The position numbers and the translations under genes are program-made. The notes under the pieces are model-generated. The model ran no database searches, had not been told where the DNA came from, and saw nothing but the letters and a program-made list of their open reading frames with translations. From Asanoa sp040654855 (GTDB lineage Bacteria; Actinomycetota; Actinomycetes; Mycobacteriales; Micromonosporaceae), in contig NZ_JBFAIU010000001.1 of NCBI RefSeq assembly GCF_040654855.1, positions 34,541 through 98,540 on the forward strand: a stretch of 64,000 bases of DNA, in the 5' to 3' direction. The first letter of the stretch is position 1, and each line of letters begins with the position of its first letter. This document shows, one piece after another, positions 39,661 through 48,658 of the stretch.

Positions 39661-40503
39661 GTGAACCGATCCGAGCTCGCCGCGTTCCTGCGCACCCGCC
39701 GCGAGCGGCTGCGCCCCGTCGACGTCGGGCTGCCCGGCGGCGGTGGCACCGGCCCGCGGCGCACGCCCGGGCTGCGCCGGCAGGAGGTCGCGGAGCTGGC
39801 GGGCATGTCGATCGACTACTACATCCGGTTGGAGCAGGCCCGCGGACCGCAGCCATCGCGGCAGGTGCTCTCGGCGCTCGCCCGGGCGCTGCTGCTGACG
39901 ATCGACGAACGGGAGTACCTGTTCCGGATCGCCGGCGAGACGCCGCCGGTGGTGGTCGGTCCGAGCCGTGAGCTGCTGCCGGCTGTCCGCTACCTGCTCG
40001 ACACCATGCCACTGACACCGGCGTACGTGGTCGACGCGAAGTACGACCTGCTCGCCTGGAACACGCTGGCGACCCGGTTCATCGGCGACCAGTCGGCGAC
40101 GCCGCCGGAGGACCGCAACATGATCCGCTGGATGTTCCGGCAGCCGGCCGACGACCTGCACTGGCGTGACGAGGACGCGGTGGCCTTCACGGCGGCGTCG
40201 GTGGCGGACCTGCGCGCGGCGTACGCCCGCTATCCCGGCGACCCGGGCATCGAGACGCTGGTCACCGAGCTGCTCGGGCTGTCGCCGCGGTTCGCGGAGA
40301 TGTGGCGCAGCCACGACGTCGCCGTCCGGCGCGGTGTGCGCAAGCGGGTCGAACACCCGGACGCGGGCGTGCTCGAGTTCGAGTGCCAGGTCCTGCACAT
40401 CAGCGACAGCGACCAACGAATGATCGTCTACTGCGCGGAACCGGGCTCACCCACGGAAGCCGCCTTCCGCCGCCTGGCCGCCCGGCCCGCGCTGCGTGCC
40501 TGA
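39661..40503 (+). CDS. XRE/MmyB-family transcriptional regulator
   Basis: A 280-residue regulator: an HTH_31-type helix-turn-helix at about residues 8-75 (RRTPGLRRQEVAELAGMSID, YYIRLEQARG) followed by a MmyB-like PAS-type ligand domain (TPAYVVDAKYDLLAWN). These proteins are thought to sense fatty-acid-like or small aromatic ligands. GTG start at 39661; GGAGGG touches the start codon, which is too close for a normal ribosome site. Divergent from the SDR. Confidence 0.9.
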   Translation: MNRSELAAFLRTRRERLRPVDVGLPGGGGTGPRRTPGLRRQEVAELAGMSIDYYIRLEQARGPQPSRQVLSALARALLLTIDEREYLFRIAGETPPVVVGPSRELLPAVRYLLDTMPLTPAYVVDAKYDLLAWNTLATRFIGDQSATPPEDRNMIRWMFRQPADDLHWRDEDAVAFTAASVADLRAAYARYPGDPGIETLVTELLGLSPRFAEMWRSHDVAVRRGVRKRVEHPDAGVLEFECQVLHISDSDQRMIVYCAEPGSPTEAAFRRLAARPALRA

Positions 40504-40591
40504 CCGCCGCCTACAGCCCGAGCAGCCGGCGTCGTGTAGTCGCAGACGTCGCCGCGGTCAGTACCAATGATGGGCGTCGACGACCGGCGGG

Positions 40592-41089
40592 TCACTCGGC
40601 GGGAGTGGTGGCACCCCAGTCTTCGGGCTTGGTGTCCCGGATGTGCTGGCTGAACATCCAGCGGTGGCCCTCGAGGTCCTCGACGCGGTAGCTGCGCACG
40701 CCGTACGGCTGGTCCGTGGGTTCGCTGAGCAGCAGGGCACCGGCGGCCTCGGCGCGGCGGGCGTGTGCGTCCACGTCGTCCACGTAGACCATGACGCCGT
40801 TGACGACCCAGGGCTGCTCCGTCCAGCGCATCGCCGTCGTGCAGTGTTCGCGGTGGTGTTTCGGGCTCTCGTAGCCGATGCCCGCCGGCGTGGCCAGCGC
40901 GATCACCGCGTCGCCGAGGGCCAGTTCGGCGTGGCCGATCGAGCCGTCGTCCGCGGTCAGCCGCATCCGCTCGGTGAAGCCGAACGCCGTGCGCAGGAAG
41001 TTGATAGCCGCCACGCCGTCCTCGTAAGCGAGCATCGGCATGATCGCCGCCGGGTAGTCGGCAGGTCGGGTGTTCCGCTCGGTGGTCAT
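40592..41089 (-). CDS. VOC/glyoxalase-like protein
   Basis: A 165-residue vicinal-oxygen-chelate protein with paired beta-alpha-beta-beta-beta modules: MPMLAYEDGVAAINFLRTAF, GHAELALGDAVIAL, MVYVDDVDAHARRAEAAGA and YRVEDLEGHRWMFSQH. It resembles the PhnB-like/YP glyoxalase group found in many actinobacteria; the substrate is not deducible. ATG 41089 begins the family homology. It is transcribed away from the DUF1345 gene. Confidence 0.85.
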   Translation of the reverse strand: MTTERNTRPADYPAAIMPMLAYEDGVAAINFLRTAFGFTERMRLTADDGSIGHAELALGDAVIALATPAGIGYESPKHHREHCTTAMRWTEQPWVVNGVMVYVDDVDAHARRAEAAGALLLSEPTDQPYGVRSYRVEDLEGHRWMFSQHIRDTKPEDWGATTPAE

Positions 41090-41177
41090 GCGAACGACCG
41101 TATCGACGGCGCCGGCCACCCGCTTGGACAAATGGGAAGCCGCGCAACCACCGACCGACCCGCGCGTTAGCCGATTC

Positions 41178-41804
41178 GTGGGAGTGGCCGGCACGCTGAT
41201 CGCGCGCCTGGTCGAGATGATTCTCGCGGTCGGCGGCCTGCTGTTCACCATCGCGGGCAGCGAGAGCGAACCCGTCGTCGTGCTGTTCCTGCTGTTCTGG
41301 GGCCTGCTCGCGTTCGCCTACCTGTTGGTCGGCACGCTCTGGATCCGCCGGGAGCGGCTGGCCGACCCGCACGTGCCGCCGCCGCCGATCACCGGGGTCA
41401 ACGCGCGGCTGATGGGTCGCCGGTTCAGCTTCTTCTTCACCGCCGCGGCCAGCATCACCGGGCTCGGCGCTTCGCTCGACGTGCTCGCGGTCGACGAGAA
41501 CAGCGACTTCAGCGGTCTCGTGCAGGGGCTCGGCGCCTTCGTGACGTTCTGCGCGTGGCTGCTGCTGCAGGTCGGGTACGCCCGCTTCTACATGCAGTGG
41601 TCCGGCTGGCGCTTCCCGAAGTGCCCGTACCCCCGGCTGATCGACTTTCTGTACTTCGCGGTGACGGTCGGCGTCTCGTTCGCGGCGTCCGACGTGGAGG
41701 TGCAGGGGCGGACCGTGCGCTACCACGTGATGGTGCACAGCGTGATCAGCTTCTTCTACAACGCCATCGTGCTGGCCATCGCGGTCAACATCATCACCGG
41801 CTAG
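41178..41804 (+). CDS. DUF1345-family membrane protein
   Basis: A 208-residue protein with about five helices. The C-terminal part VRYHVMVHSVISFFYNAIVL and the preceding DFLYFAVTVGVSFAASDVEV are the recognised DUF1345 signature. Function unknown. The start is uncertain: GTG 41178 or GTG 41184 both begin just before the first helix; an ATG at 41088 would overlap the divergent VOC gene and add a non-membrane stretch. No convincing ribosome site helps to decide. Confidence 0.75.
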   Translation: MGVAGTLIARLVEMILAVGGLLFTIAGSESEPVVVLFLLFWGLLAFAYLLVGTLWIRRERLADPHVPPPPITGVNARLMGRRFSFFFTAAASITGLGASLDVLAVDENSDFSGLVQGLGAFVTFCAWLLLQVGYARFYMQWSGWRFPKCPYPRLIDFLYFAVTVGVSFAASDVEVQGRTVRYHVMVHSVISFFYNAIVLAIAVNIITG

Positions 41805-41891
41805 CCGACCCTGTCCTCCGTTCAGGGGATTCCATTCGGGCTTTTCGGGTGTGTTCCGGCATATCGAGTATTAGACGAGTATGACTGTTCA

Positions 41892-43499
41892 GTGACGTCA
41901 GAACCCCCCGAGACGCCCGAACCTGTCCCCGCGCCGGGAAAGCCCTGCGCACGCGTGGTCGGCGGCTGTTACGAGTTGATCGAGCGGATCGGCGCCGGCG
42001 CCGGCGGCACCGTGTGGCGGGCTCGCAGCCAGGCCAGCGGCGAGCAGGTCGCGATCAAGCTGCTCCATCCGGAGCTCGTGCTGCAACCCAAGGCCGTGAC
42101 GCGGTTCGTGCAGGAACGCGCGATCCTCGCCGCCCTGGAGCACGAGCACATCGTGACCGTCCGCGAGCTGCTCACCATCGGAGACTCGCTCGGCCTGGTG
42201 ATGGAGCTCGTGCCCGGCGGCAGCATGCGGACGGTGCTCCGCGACCGCGGCCCGCTGACGCCCGCCGAGGCCGCGACGGTCATGGCCGCGGTCGCCGACG
42301 GCCTCGCGCACGCGCACCGGCTCGGTGTCGTGCACCGCGACCTCAAGCCCGACAACATCCTGGTCGGCGCCCCGGACGCGCTGCACCGCGAGCCGCGGGT
42401 GAGGCTGACCGACTTCGGTATCTCCCGCGTGGTGGACGCGCCCCAGCTGACCACCACCGGGGCGCTGCTCGGAACGCCCAACTACCTGTCGCCGGAGGTC
42501 ATCAGCGGCGCCCGGCCGTCACCGAACTCCGACGTGTACGCGTTCGGCATGGTGCTCTACGAACTACTCACCGGCCGGCCTCCGTACGCCGGGCACACAC
42601 CGAAATCGGTGTTCCGCCGGCACGTGGAGACCCGGCCGCGCCGCAACCCCGGCATCCCGGACGTGCTCTGGCGGCTGATCGGGTCCTGTGTGGACAGCAA
42701 CCCGAGGCGCCGGCCCGAGGCGGCGGTGCTCGGCGACGCCCTGCGCATGGCGGCGGTGCGGCTGGGCGCGGCGCCCGCGCTGCCCCGGCGCCCCCGGCTG
42801 CCGACGCAGACGATGCACACCACCCGGCCGCGGATCCCGACCCAGCGCCGCCGCGTGCCGGCCTGGCACGCGATCACCACCGTGGTCACCTCGTTCGTGC
42901 TCATCGCCGTCGCGCTGGTGGCCTTCGAGTGGCCGGGCCCGGGCAACAGCGGCGAGGCCGAAGCGAACCGGCCGTCGTCGTCACCCTCGCCGTCGGCCAG
43001 GGGCAAGAACTCCAAGTCGGGCCGTGGCGGCGGTCCGGCGCAGACCGCGGCCGCCGGGTTGGCCGCCAATCGCATCGCCAAGCCCGCGCCGGCCCGGAAG
43101 GACCCGCCGGAGCAGCGGGAGGGGAAGGTCGCACCCCGGCCGACGGCGTACGGGCAGTCGCGGTGCACCGGATTCCAGTGGAAGTTCCTCCAGCCGGCGT
43201 TCTCCAACACCTGCTTCGCGACCGGCCCGGGCGTCCGGGCGTCCGGGGCGCTGCGCTCGAAGCGGGTGATCGCCGACATCACGCTGACGCTCAAGGACAC
43301 CGCCGGCAACCAGGTCGGCAAGCCGCACACCTGCAGGGGCCTGCGGTTCGCCGCGGAGATGTCCGAGCGGACCTGTGGACCGGCCGAGTTCAGCCCGCCG
43401 CGCGGCAAGCGGTACGTCCTGGTGCAGAGCTGGCGGGTCTACGACGACGACGGCACCACGATCCCTGGCGAGGCGAAGAGCGCGGAGTTCGCCTACTGA
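41892..43499 (+). CDS. Transmembrane Ser/Thr protein kinase (PknB-like)
   Basis: A 535-residue Hanks-type receptor kinase. The cytoplasmic kinase domain (about 24-290) has the Gly loop IGAGAGGTVW, Lys56 in VAIKLLHPE, the HRDLKPDN loop with Asp150, DFGIS and GTPNYLSPE, so it should be active. A juxtamembrane stretch rich in Arg/Pro/Thr (THT-T-RPRIPTQRRR) offers autophosphorylation sites. One transmembrane helix (about 328-347) leads to a Ser/Lys/Pro-rich linker and a C-terminal extracytoplasmic domain with four cysteines, not PASTA. GTG start at 41892 without ribosome site. Its 3' end overlaps the convergent GTPase gene by seven bases. Confidence 0.93.
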   Translation: MTSEPPETPEPVPAPGKPCARVVGGCYELIERIGAGAGGTVWRARSQASGEQVAIKLLHPELVLQPKAVTRFVQERAILAALEHEHIVTVRELLTIGDSLGLVMELVPGGSMRTVLRDRGPLTPAEAATVMAAVADGLAHAHRLGVVHRDLKPDNILVGAPDALHREPRVRLTDFGISRVVDAPQLTTTGALLGTPNYLSPEVISGARPSPNSDVYAFGMVLYELLTGRPPYAGHTPKSVFRRHVETRPRRNPGIPDVLWRLIGSCVDSNPRRRPEAAVLGDALRMAAVRLGAAPALPRRPRLPTQTMHTTRPRIPTQRRRVPAWHAITTVVTSFVLIAVALVAFEWPGPGNSGEAEANRPSSSPSPSARGKNSKSGRGGGPAQTAAAGLAANRIAKPAPARKDPPEQREGKVAPRPTAYGQSRCTGFQWKFLQPAFSNTCFATGPGVRASGALRSKRVIADITLTLKDTAGNQVGKPHTCRGLRFAAEMSERTCGPAEFSPPRGKRYVLVQSWRVYDDDGTTIPGEAKSAEFAY

Positions 43500-45436
43500 C
43501 CGCCGCTCGTGGCCAGGTCCCGCTGGGCCAGCCACCGGGTGTACTCGACGCGGTCCAGCGGGTTGCCGTCGGTGCGGTCCCGGCGCGGTGGGCGGCCCGC
43601 GACCGGGCGGTCGCCCGCCGGGGCGGACGTCCAGAGGCCTTCGCCGTTGGTCAGGTCGGGCAGGCGGCGCTGGGCGTCGGCGACCGCGCGGGCCGGGATC
43701 GAGCCGGTGATCCGCCACGTGTCGCCGACCGGTGCCGTCTCGTCGACGCGGCCGCCGAGGTGGGCCAAGCCACCCGTGACCGGGCCCAGGGCCGCGGCCG
43801 GGACGTCCGCCTCGAAGCGGTGGCACGGCTCGAAGACCCGGGTCCCGGCCGCGGCGAGGGCCCGCAGCAGGACGTGGGGGGTCAGGTCGCGGAAGTCGCC
43901 GGCCACCGTGATCGGTGACCAGTAGCCGCTGTGGGTCAGCGTGACCCGGACGTCCGTGACCGGCCAGCCGTAGAGGCCCTGTTCCAGGGCGCGGACGACC
44001 GAATCCTCGATCGCCTTGTGGTACGCCAGCGGCAGGGATCCCAGCTCGACGGCCAGGTCGTACTCGATGCCCCGGCCGGGCTCGACGCGCAGGCCGACCG
44101 TGCCGAAGAAGCCGTTGCCGATCACCTCCAGGGCGCTGCCGACGCCGGTCGGGCGTTCGAGGTGGACCAGTTGGGTCGGGGTGAACTCGACCGCGATGCC
44201 GTACGACCCGGCCAGCGTCGCCGCGATCACCTCCTTCTGCACCTCGCCGTAGAGCAGGACGGCCGTCTCGCCGGCCGCCGTCACCCGCGTGTGGATCAGC
44301 GGGTCCTCGTCGGTCATCCGGAGCAGGGCGGTGTGCAGGTCGGCCGCCGGGCCGCCGTCGCGGCGCCGGACCACCGTCTCCAGGCCCGGCCGTGGGAAGT
44401 GGGCGCCGGTGTCGAGGCCGGCGGCCGAGCCGATCTGATCGCCGATCCGCACTCCGGCGAGCCCGCTCAGCGCGGCGATGTAGCCGGCGGTCAGCGCCGG
44501 TGCCTGCGGGTCGCCGATCACCGTGACGCCGGTGAGCTGGGCGCGGTGCGTCTCGACCCGGCCGTCGGCGGTGCGGCGGAACACCGGCACCCGTTGGCGG
44601 GCGGCCAACGATCCGCCGTACGAGCGGGCGTACGCGACCTTCGCCCCGCCCGGGCCGCGGGTGATCGCGAAGACCCGCGCCCGGGGTGCGGGCTCGGCGG
44701 GCGGCGCCGGCGGCAGCAGGTCGGCGATCGCGTCGAGGAGTTCCGGGACGCCGCTGCCGGAGAGGGCCGAGCCGAACAGCAGCGGATGCACGTGCCCGGC
44801 TGCGGTCTGGGCGCGCAGCGCGGCCCGCAGGGTGGCCGGCGGTGGCGGGCGGTCCTCGACGTAGGCGGCCAGCAGCGCGTCGTCGTGCTCGGCGAGCACG
44901 GGGAGCCAGTCGTCGCTCGCCTCGTACGCCGTGAAGCTTGCGGCCGCCGTGCCGATCGCGCGGGCCCTGCCCAGCGGCGCGATCGCCGGGGTGAGCAGCC
45001 GGCGGATGTCGGCCAGGAGGGCGGTGTCACGGGCGCCGACGCGGTCGATCTTGTTGACGAAGAGCAGCGTGGGCAGGCGCATCGCCCGGCAGGTGCGCAT
45101 GAGCAACCGCGTGTGCGGCTGCACGCCCTCGACCGCGGAGAGCACGAGGACCGCGCCGTCGAGCACGCCGAGGGCCCGCTCGACCTCGGCCATGAAGTCG
45201 CGGTGCCCTGGTGTGTCGATGAGGTTGACCTGCCGGTCGCCGACGCGGAGGGCGGTCACGGCGGAGCGGATCGTGATGCCGCGCCGGCGCTCGATCTCGC
45301 CGGTATCGGTCTGTGTGGTGCCGGAGTCGACACTGCCGAGCCGGTCGATGACCCCGGTGTCGAACAGCAGGCGCTCGGTCAGGCTGGTCTTACCGGCGTC
45401 GACGTGCGCCAGAATCCCGATGTTGACGGTGTGCAT
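43493..45436 (-). CDS. TetM/OtrA-like ribosomal protection GTPase
   Basis: A 647-residue EF-G paralogue of the tetracycline ribosomal-protection class. GTPase motifs are AHVDAGKT (10-17), RRRGITI, DTPGHRDF and NKID. Domain IV has the resistance-protein loop THSGYWSPIT, and the C-terminus has SIPARAVADAQRRLPDLTNG, as in Tet(M). EF-G proper is about 700 residues and lacks these features. It would chase tetracycline or a related inhibitor from the ribosome. ATG 45436 starts the homology but has no ribosome site; a short upstream ORF with a strong site overlaps it, suggesting translational control. No biosynthetic cluster for a tetracycline is visible. Confidence 0.9.
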   Translation of the reverse strand: MHTVNIGILAHVDAGKTSLTERLLFDTGVIDRLGSVDSGTTQTDTGEIERRRGITIRSAVTALRVGDRQVNLIDTPGHRDFMAEVERALGVLDGAVLVLSAVEGVQPHTRLLMRTCRAMRLPTLLFVNKIDRVGARDTALLADIRRLLTPAIAPLGRARAIGTAAASFTAYEASDDWLPVLAEHDDALLAAYVEDRPPPPATLRAALRAQTAAGHVHPLLFGSALSGSGVPELLDAIADLLPPAPPAEPAPRARVFAITRGPGGAKVAYARSYGGSLAARQRVPVFRRTADGRVETHRAQLTGVTVIGDPQAPALTAGYIAALSGLAGVRIGDQIGSAAGLDTGAHFPRPGLETVVRRRDGGPAADLHTALLRMTDEDPLIHTRVTAAGETAVLLYGEVQKEVIAATLAGSYGIAVEFTPTQLVHLERPTGVGSALEVIGNGFFGTVGLRVEPGRGIEYDLAVELGSLPLAYHKAIEDSVVRALEQGLYGWPVTDVRVTLTHSGYWSPITVAGDFRDLTPHVLLRALAAAGTRVFEPCHRFEADVPAAALGPVTGGLAHLGGRVDETAPVGDTWRITGSIPARAVADAQRRLPDLTNGEGLWTSAPAGDRPVAGRPPRRDRTDGNPLDRVEYTRWLAQRDLATSGGQ

Positions 45437-45494
45437 AGGCGGAGGCGTCCTCGAAAACTCGCGCGGATGGGCGGAAGTCTTCGATGCCTCGCAT
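45390..45494 (-). CDS. Leader ORF overlapping the start of the ribosomal protection gene
   Basis: A 34-codon ORF from ATG 45494 (MRGIEDFRPSARVFEDASAY ...) to TAA 45390. It has AGGAG seven bases before its ATG, while the resistance gene ATG at 45436 lies inside it in another frame with no ribosome site of its own. The last ten codons are Arg-rich (GARRRR end). Leader peptides that sense ribosome stalling are well known for ribosome-targeting resistance genes. The role here is inferred from geometry. Confidence 0.45.
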   Translation of the reverse strand: MRGIEDFRPSARVFEDASAYAHRQHRDSGARRRR

Positions 45495-45565
45495 TGCCTC
45501 GCTCCTGTCGTCGGGTGCGGCTGACCCGCCCAGCCTCGCACGCCGGGCGGGTCGCTCCTACTGAT

Positions 45566-46801
45566 TTATCCCTGGTCGGCGACCCAGGCGCCGGTCAGGC
45601 CCCGGAAGTGGGCCAGGAACCGCTCGTGCTCGTGCTCGGGATAGGTGGCGCGGACGGTGTCGACGAGGAGAGCGTCGAAGTCGGGCGACCGGACCCAGTC
45701 GTAGACCATCTCGTCGACGTGGGAGAGCCGGGACGCGCAGAAGTCGGCATACCTTTCGGTGTCGAAATATTCGTCGGCGAACTTCCGATATCGGGCCAGC
45801 TTCTCCTGGTACGAGAGGTCGGTGCGGTCCGCGACCTCGAAGTACCGCCGGGTGTTCAGGTCCACCTGGAACCGTCTGTCGGTCACGACGCAGAACGTGG
45901 TCCACCGCAGCAGCGCTTTCATCGCCCACGGGAAGTAGTAGTGCAGCGAGGTCAGCGCCACGTCCGGGCAGGCGTTGGCGTAGTCGATCGGGAACACCTC
46001 GGACCCGCGGACCAGCGACTCGCACGAGTTGAACTCCCAGCCGAAGAACGCGTTGACCAGACGGGAGATGGTGACCACCTCGTCGCCCGTGTCGGCGTCC
46101 AGGAAGCCGTGCTCGACGGCGTACCGGTCATGCATCGGAAGTTCCGGTCGGAACTTCATCACCATCGTCTCGGGACCGATCGACAGCGACCGGCTGAACA
46201 CGTCGTAGTCCTCGACGGACTGCTGCAGGTGCATGAGGCGCTCGCCGGACGCGTCGTAGGCGGCGTGCAGCTCGGCGCTGTCCCGGATCTTCGAGACACC
46301 GACCCAGGCACCGCCGTCGTACGGCTTCATGAACAGGGGATAGCCCAGGTCGGACGCCACCTCGTCGAGGTCGAACGACTGGTTGTAGCGGGCCGCGGTG
46401 TAGGCCCACCGCGAGTTCTCCAGCGGATGCTTGTACGGCACGAGCACGGTGTCCGGCACCTTGAGCCCGAGCCGCATCATCGCGCAGTAGGCCGCGTGCT
46501 TCTCCATGGACTGGAACGTGAACGGGCTGTTCAGCAGGTAGACGTCGTCCATCATGGACACTTTCTTGAGCCACTCGCGGGGGTGGTAGTACCAGTATGC
46601 GAGCCGGTCGATGACCAGCGAGTGGCGTGGCTTGTCGCGCAGGTTGAACGGCTCGATGGTGACCCGGGCGGTCTTCAGCCGGTGCTTGCGCCCCGAGCCG
46701 TCGACCACCGGCCCGAGCCGGTCGACCAGCGCCTCGTAGGCGCGCGGCCAGTCGTCCTCCGTACCCAGCAGCATCCCGATGATGTGTTCGACGTCGGCCA
46801 C
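45566..46801 (-). CDS. ATP-grasp ligase-like protein
   Basis: A 411-residue ATP-grasp fold protein. ATP-binding features include MKPYDGGAWVGVSKI (the Lys-containing central-domain loop), LHLQQ-like edge (LMHLQQSVEDYD) and, near the C-terminal lobe, FEVADRTDLSYQEK. A run SRWAYTAARYNQSF precedes the central domain. ATP-grasp enzymes join a carboxylate to an amine, thiol or imino acid via acyl-phosphate; the substrate is not deducible. It is the last of four tightly spaced genes with three alpha/beta-hydrolases, so it may work on an esterified or peptidic compound they handle. Confidence 0.8.
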   Translation of the reverse strand: MADVEHIIGMLLGTEDDWPRAYEALVDRLGPVVDGSGRKHRLKTARVTIEPFNLRDKPRHSLVIDRLAYWYYHPREWLKKVSMMDDVYLLNSPFTFQSMEKHAAYCAMMRLGLKVPDTVLVPYKHPLENSRWAYTAARYNQSFDLDEVASDLGYPLFMKPYDGGAWVGVSKIRDSAELHAAYDASGERLMHLQQSVEDYDVFSRSLSIGPETMVMKFRPELPMHDRYAVEHGFLDADTGDEVVTISRLVNAFFGWEFNSCESLVRGSEVFPIDYANACPDVALTSLHYYFPWAMKALLRWTTFCVVTDRRFQVDLNTRRYFEVADRTDLSYQEKLARYRKFADEYFDTERYADFCASRLSHVDEMVYDWVRSPDFDALLVDTVRATYPEHEHERFLAHFRGLTGAWVADQG

Positions 46802-46813
46802 GTGCCGCCTCCC

Positions 46814-47560
46814 TCAACAAAACCGTGGCAGATGATGTGCCCACTGCGCGCGCCACGACGGCCAGTCGTGCGGCACGTCGTAGCCCCACAGGTCCAGCTC
46901 GTGCCGGATCCCCTTCTCGGCGAGCAGGCCGGCCACCCGCCGCGTCGAGTTCAGGGCTCCGGTCGTGTCCTCCCATTGCCCCTGCCCGCAGACCAACAGC
47001 ACGGACAACCGCGAGCGCAGCCAGTCGAGGTGGTCGCCGTGCAGGTTGCCGAGATAGTCGGCGGGGCTGTTGAAGTAGCTCGCGTCGCCGCGCTCGCCCC
47101 AGCCGTGCCAGGCGGCCGGGTCGTAGTTGCCCGAGAAGCACATGGCGAGCGGGAACAGGTCGGCGCGCTTGCAGGCGAAGTTGAGCGCGTGGAAGGCGCC
47201 CATCGAGCAGCCGGTGACGGCGATGTCCGCGCCCTGGCCGCCGTGTTCGTCGTGGATGAACGGCACCACCTGGTCGACGATCCACGACTCGAACGCGCCG
47301 TGCCGCTTGGCTCGTTCCTCCAGCGGCAGGTCGCGGGCCGCCCACGAGGCCGCGTCGTACGAGTCGACGCAGAACAGCTTCACGCGCCCCGCGTCGATCA
47401 GGTCGGCCACGGCGCCCACCATGCCGTTGGCGGCGAAGTCGCCGGCCTTGCCCTGCTCGGACGGGAACACCAGGACCGGGCGGCCGTAATGGCCGTAGCG
47501 GACCACGGAACCGGCCGTGCCGATGGCCGGTGAGAACAGCTCCACCCAGTGCTCCCGCAC
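46814..47560 (-). CDS. Esterase-family alpha/beta hydrolase
   Basis: A 248-residue hydrolase of the esterase D/antigen 85-like group, with the nucleophile elbow GCSMGAFHAL (Ser near 118), FSGNYDPAAWHGW and a His-containing C-terminus (PHDWPSWRAQW). No signal peptide, so cytoplasmic. GTG start at 47560, three bases after the stop of the next esterase upstream. Its closest look is to the conserved actinobacterial esterases that sit next to ATP-grasp genes. Reaction unknown. Confidence 0.85.
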   Translation of the reverse strand: MREHWVELFSPAIGTAGSVVRYGHYGRPVLVFPSEQGKAGDFAANGMVGAVADLIDAGRVKLFCVDSYDAASWAARDLPLEERAKRHGAFESWIVDQVVPFIHDEHGGQGADIAVTGCSMGAFHALNFACKRADLFPLAMCFSGNYDPAAWHGWGERGDASYFNSPADYLGNLHGDHLDWLRSRLSVLLVCGQGQWEDTTGALNSTRRVAGLLAEKGIRHELDLWGYDVPHDWPSWRAQWAHHLPRFC

Positions 47561-47563
47561 GTG

Positions 47564-48649
47564 TCAGACCTCCGTTGCGCCACCCCACGCCCCCGGGCCC
47601 CACGAGCCCAGGCTCCACGACGTCTCGCCCCACGACCGGGCCAGCAACCGGGTCAGATGCGGGTCGAACGCGTCCCGCCAGGCGGTGAAGTGGTGCCCGT
47701 CGGGCACCTCGACCAGCTCCGCCGGATAGCCCGTGCGGGCCAACGCGTCCGCCATCTCCCGGTTGTTGGCGAGGTTCTCCTCGACGGTGCCACAGGTGAG
47801 CAGAGTCGGCACGGGATGAGCCGCGAACGCCGACGCCACCACGGGTCCGGTGAACCGGGTGATCCGCTGGAAGTACCGGAAGCCGGACTCCTGCGGGTCG
47901 AGCCGGGGCCGGAAGAAACTGCCCGACTGCAGGAAGAGCCCCGCGAACGCGGCGGGCGCGCGGCGCTGGGCGTGCAGCATGGCGAGGCCACCGAGGCTCG
48001 CGCCCATCCCGGTGACCTTGCCGGTGAAGCCCAGCTCTTTCCTGATCCTCTCCAGGACGGGCCCGGTGAGCGCGGCCATGTAGGCGTTGTTGGCCGAGTA
48101 CCAGTCGTCGCGACTGCCCGGCGCGAGCAGCACGAGGTGGAACGGCGGCAGCGAGCCCGAGCCGACCATCGCCGCGGCGTAGTGGCCGAGGTCGGCGAGC
48201 TTGTCGAACTCCGGGCCGTCGTGTGCGATCAGCACGCGCTCACCCGCGCCCGGCGGCGACCAGGTGCGCACGGCGATGTCGGCGTCGAGCGTAGGTGCGG
48301 GCACGCTGAACTCCCGCCACGTGCCGAGGGCGCCCGGCAGGTCCAGCCAGACGGGCTCGACGTAGTCGGCGCGGTGCAGCACCGACTTGTCACCGAACGC
48401 GCCGCCGACCCGGGCCGGGTTCTCCGGGTCGTTGACCCACTCCTCGCGCCCGTCGAGGTGGCGGAGGTGCAGTTGGTACTCCAGCCGCCAGGCTTGCGGC
48501 GCGGCGGTGTCGAGGAACCAGGCGTGGTCGCGGTAGTCGAAATCCAACTGGTCCGCGGGCATGCCGGCATGCTGCGCCAGGCGTACGCCGGCCAGCTCGT
48601 GCCGCGGATCGGCGTAGCGGAACGTCAGCCGGCCGTCGACCCATCCCAT
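47564..48649 (-). CDS. Enterochelin-esterase-like hydrolase
   Basis: A 361-residue protein with an N-terminal immunoglobulin-like domain (about 1-120, FRYADPRHELAGVRLAQ and HAWFLDTAAPQAWRLEYQLH) and a C-terminal esterase domain. Its nucleophile motif is GMGASLGGLAM and its likely catalytic His is in DGHHFTAWRDAF. This two-domain design is that of Fes-type esterases, which cleave trilactone siderophores, but no siderophore genes are nearby. The C-terminus is Gly/Trp/Ser-rich. Second gene of the four-gene operon. Confidence 0.85.
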   Translation of the reverse strand: MGWVDGRLTFRYADPRHELAGVRLAQHAGMPADQLDFDYRDHAWFLDTAAPQAWRLEYQLHLRHLDGREEWVNDPENPARVGGAFGDKSVLHRADYVEPVWLDLPGALGTWREFSVPAPTLDADIAVRTWSPPGAGERVLIAHDGPEFDKLADLGHYAAAMVGSGSLPPFHLVLLAPGSRDDWYSANNAYMAALTGPVLERIRKELGFTGKVTGMGASLGGLAMLHAQRRAPAAFAGLFLQSGSFFRPRLDPQESGFRYFQRITRFTGPVVASAFAAHPVPTLLTCGTVEENLANNREMADALARTGYPAELVEVPDGHHFTAWRDAFDPHLTRLLARSWGETSWSLGSWGPGAWGGATEV

Positions 48650-48658
48650 CGGTGAAGA

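Noticed and set aside
42014..43918. Second open frame inside the Ser/Thr kinase gene running past its stop
   Set aside because: Out-of-frame shadow of the kinase; only the kinase frame contains catalytic motifs.
43493..45436. Second copy of elongation factor G
   Set aside because: Length of 647 residues and the TetM-type domain IV loop and C-terminus fit the ribosomal protection class better than EF-G.
47549..48655. Plus-strand open frame opposite the Fes-like esterase
   Set aside because: Antisense shadow; the minus frame has the nucleophile elbow and a domain match.
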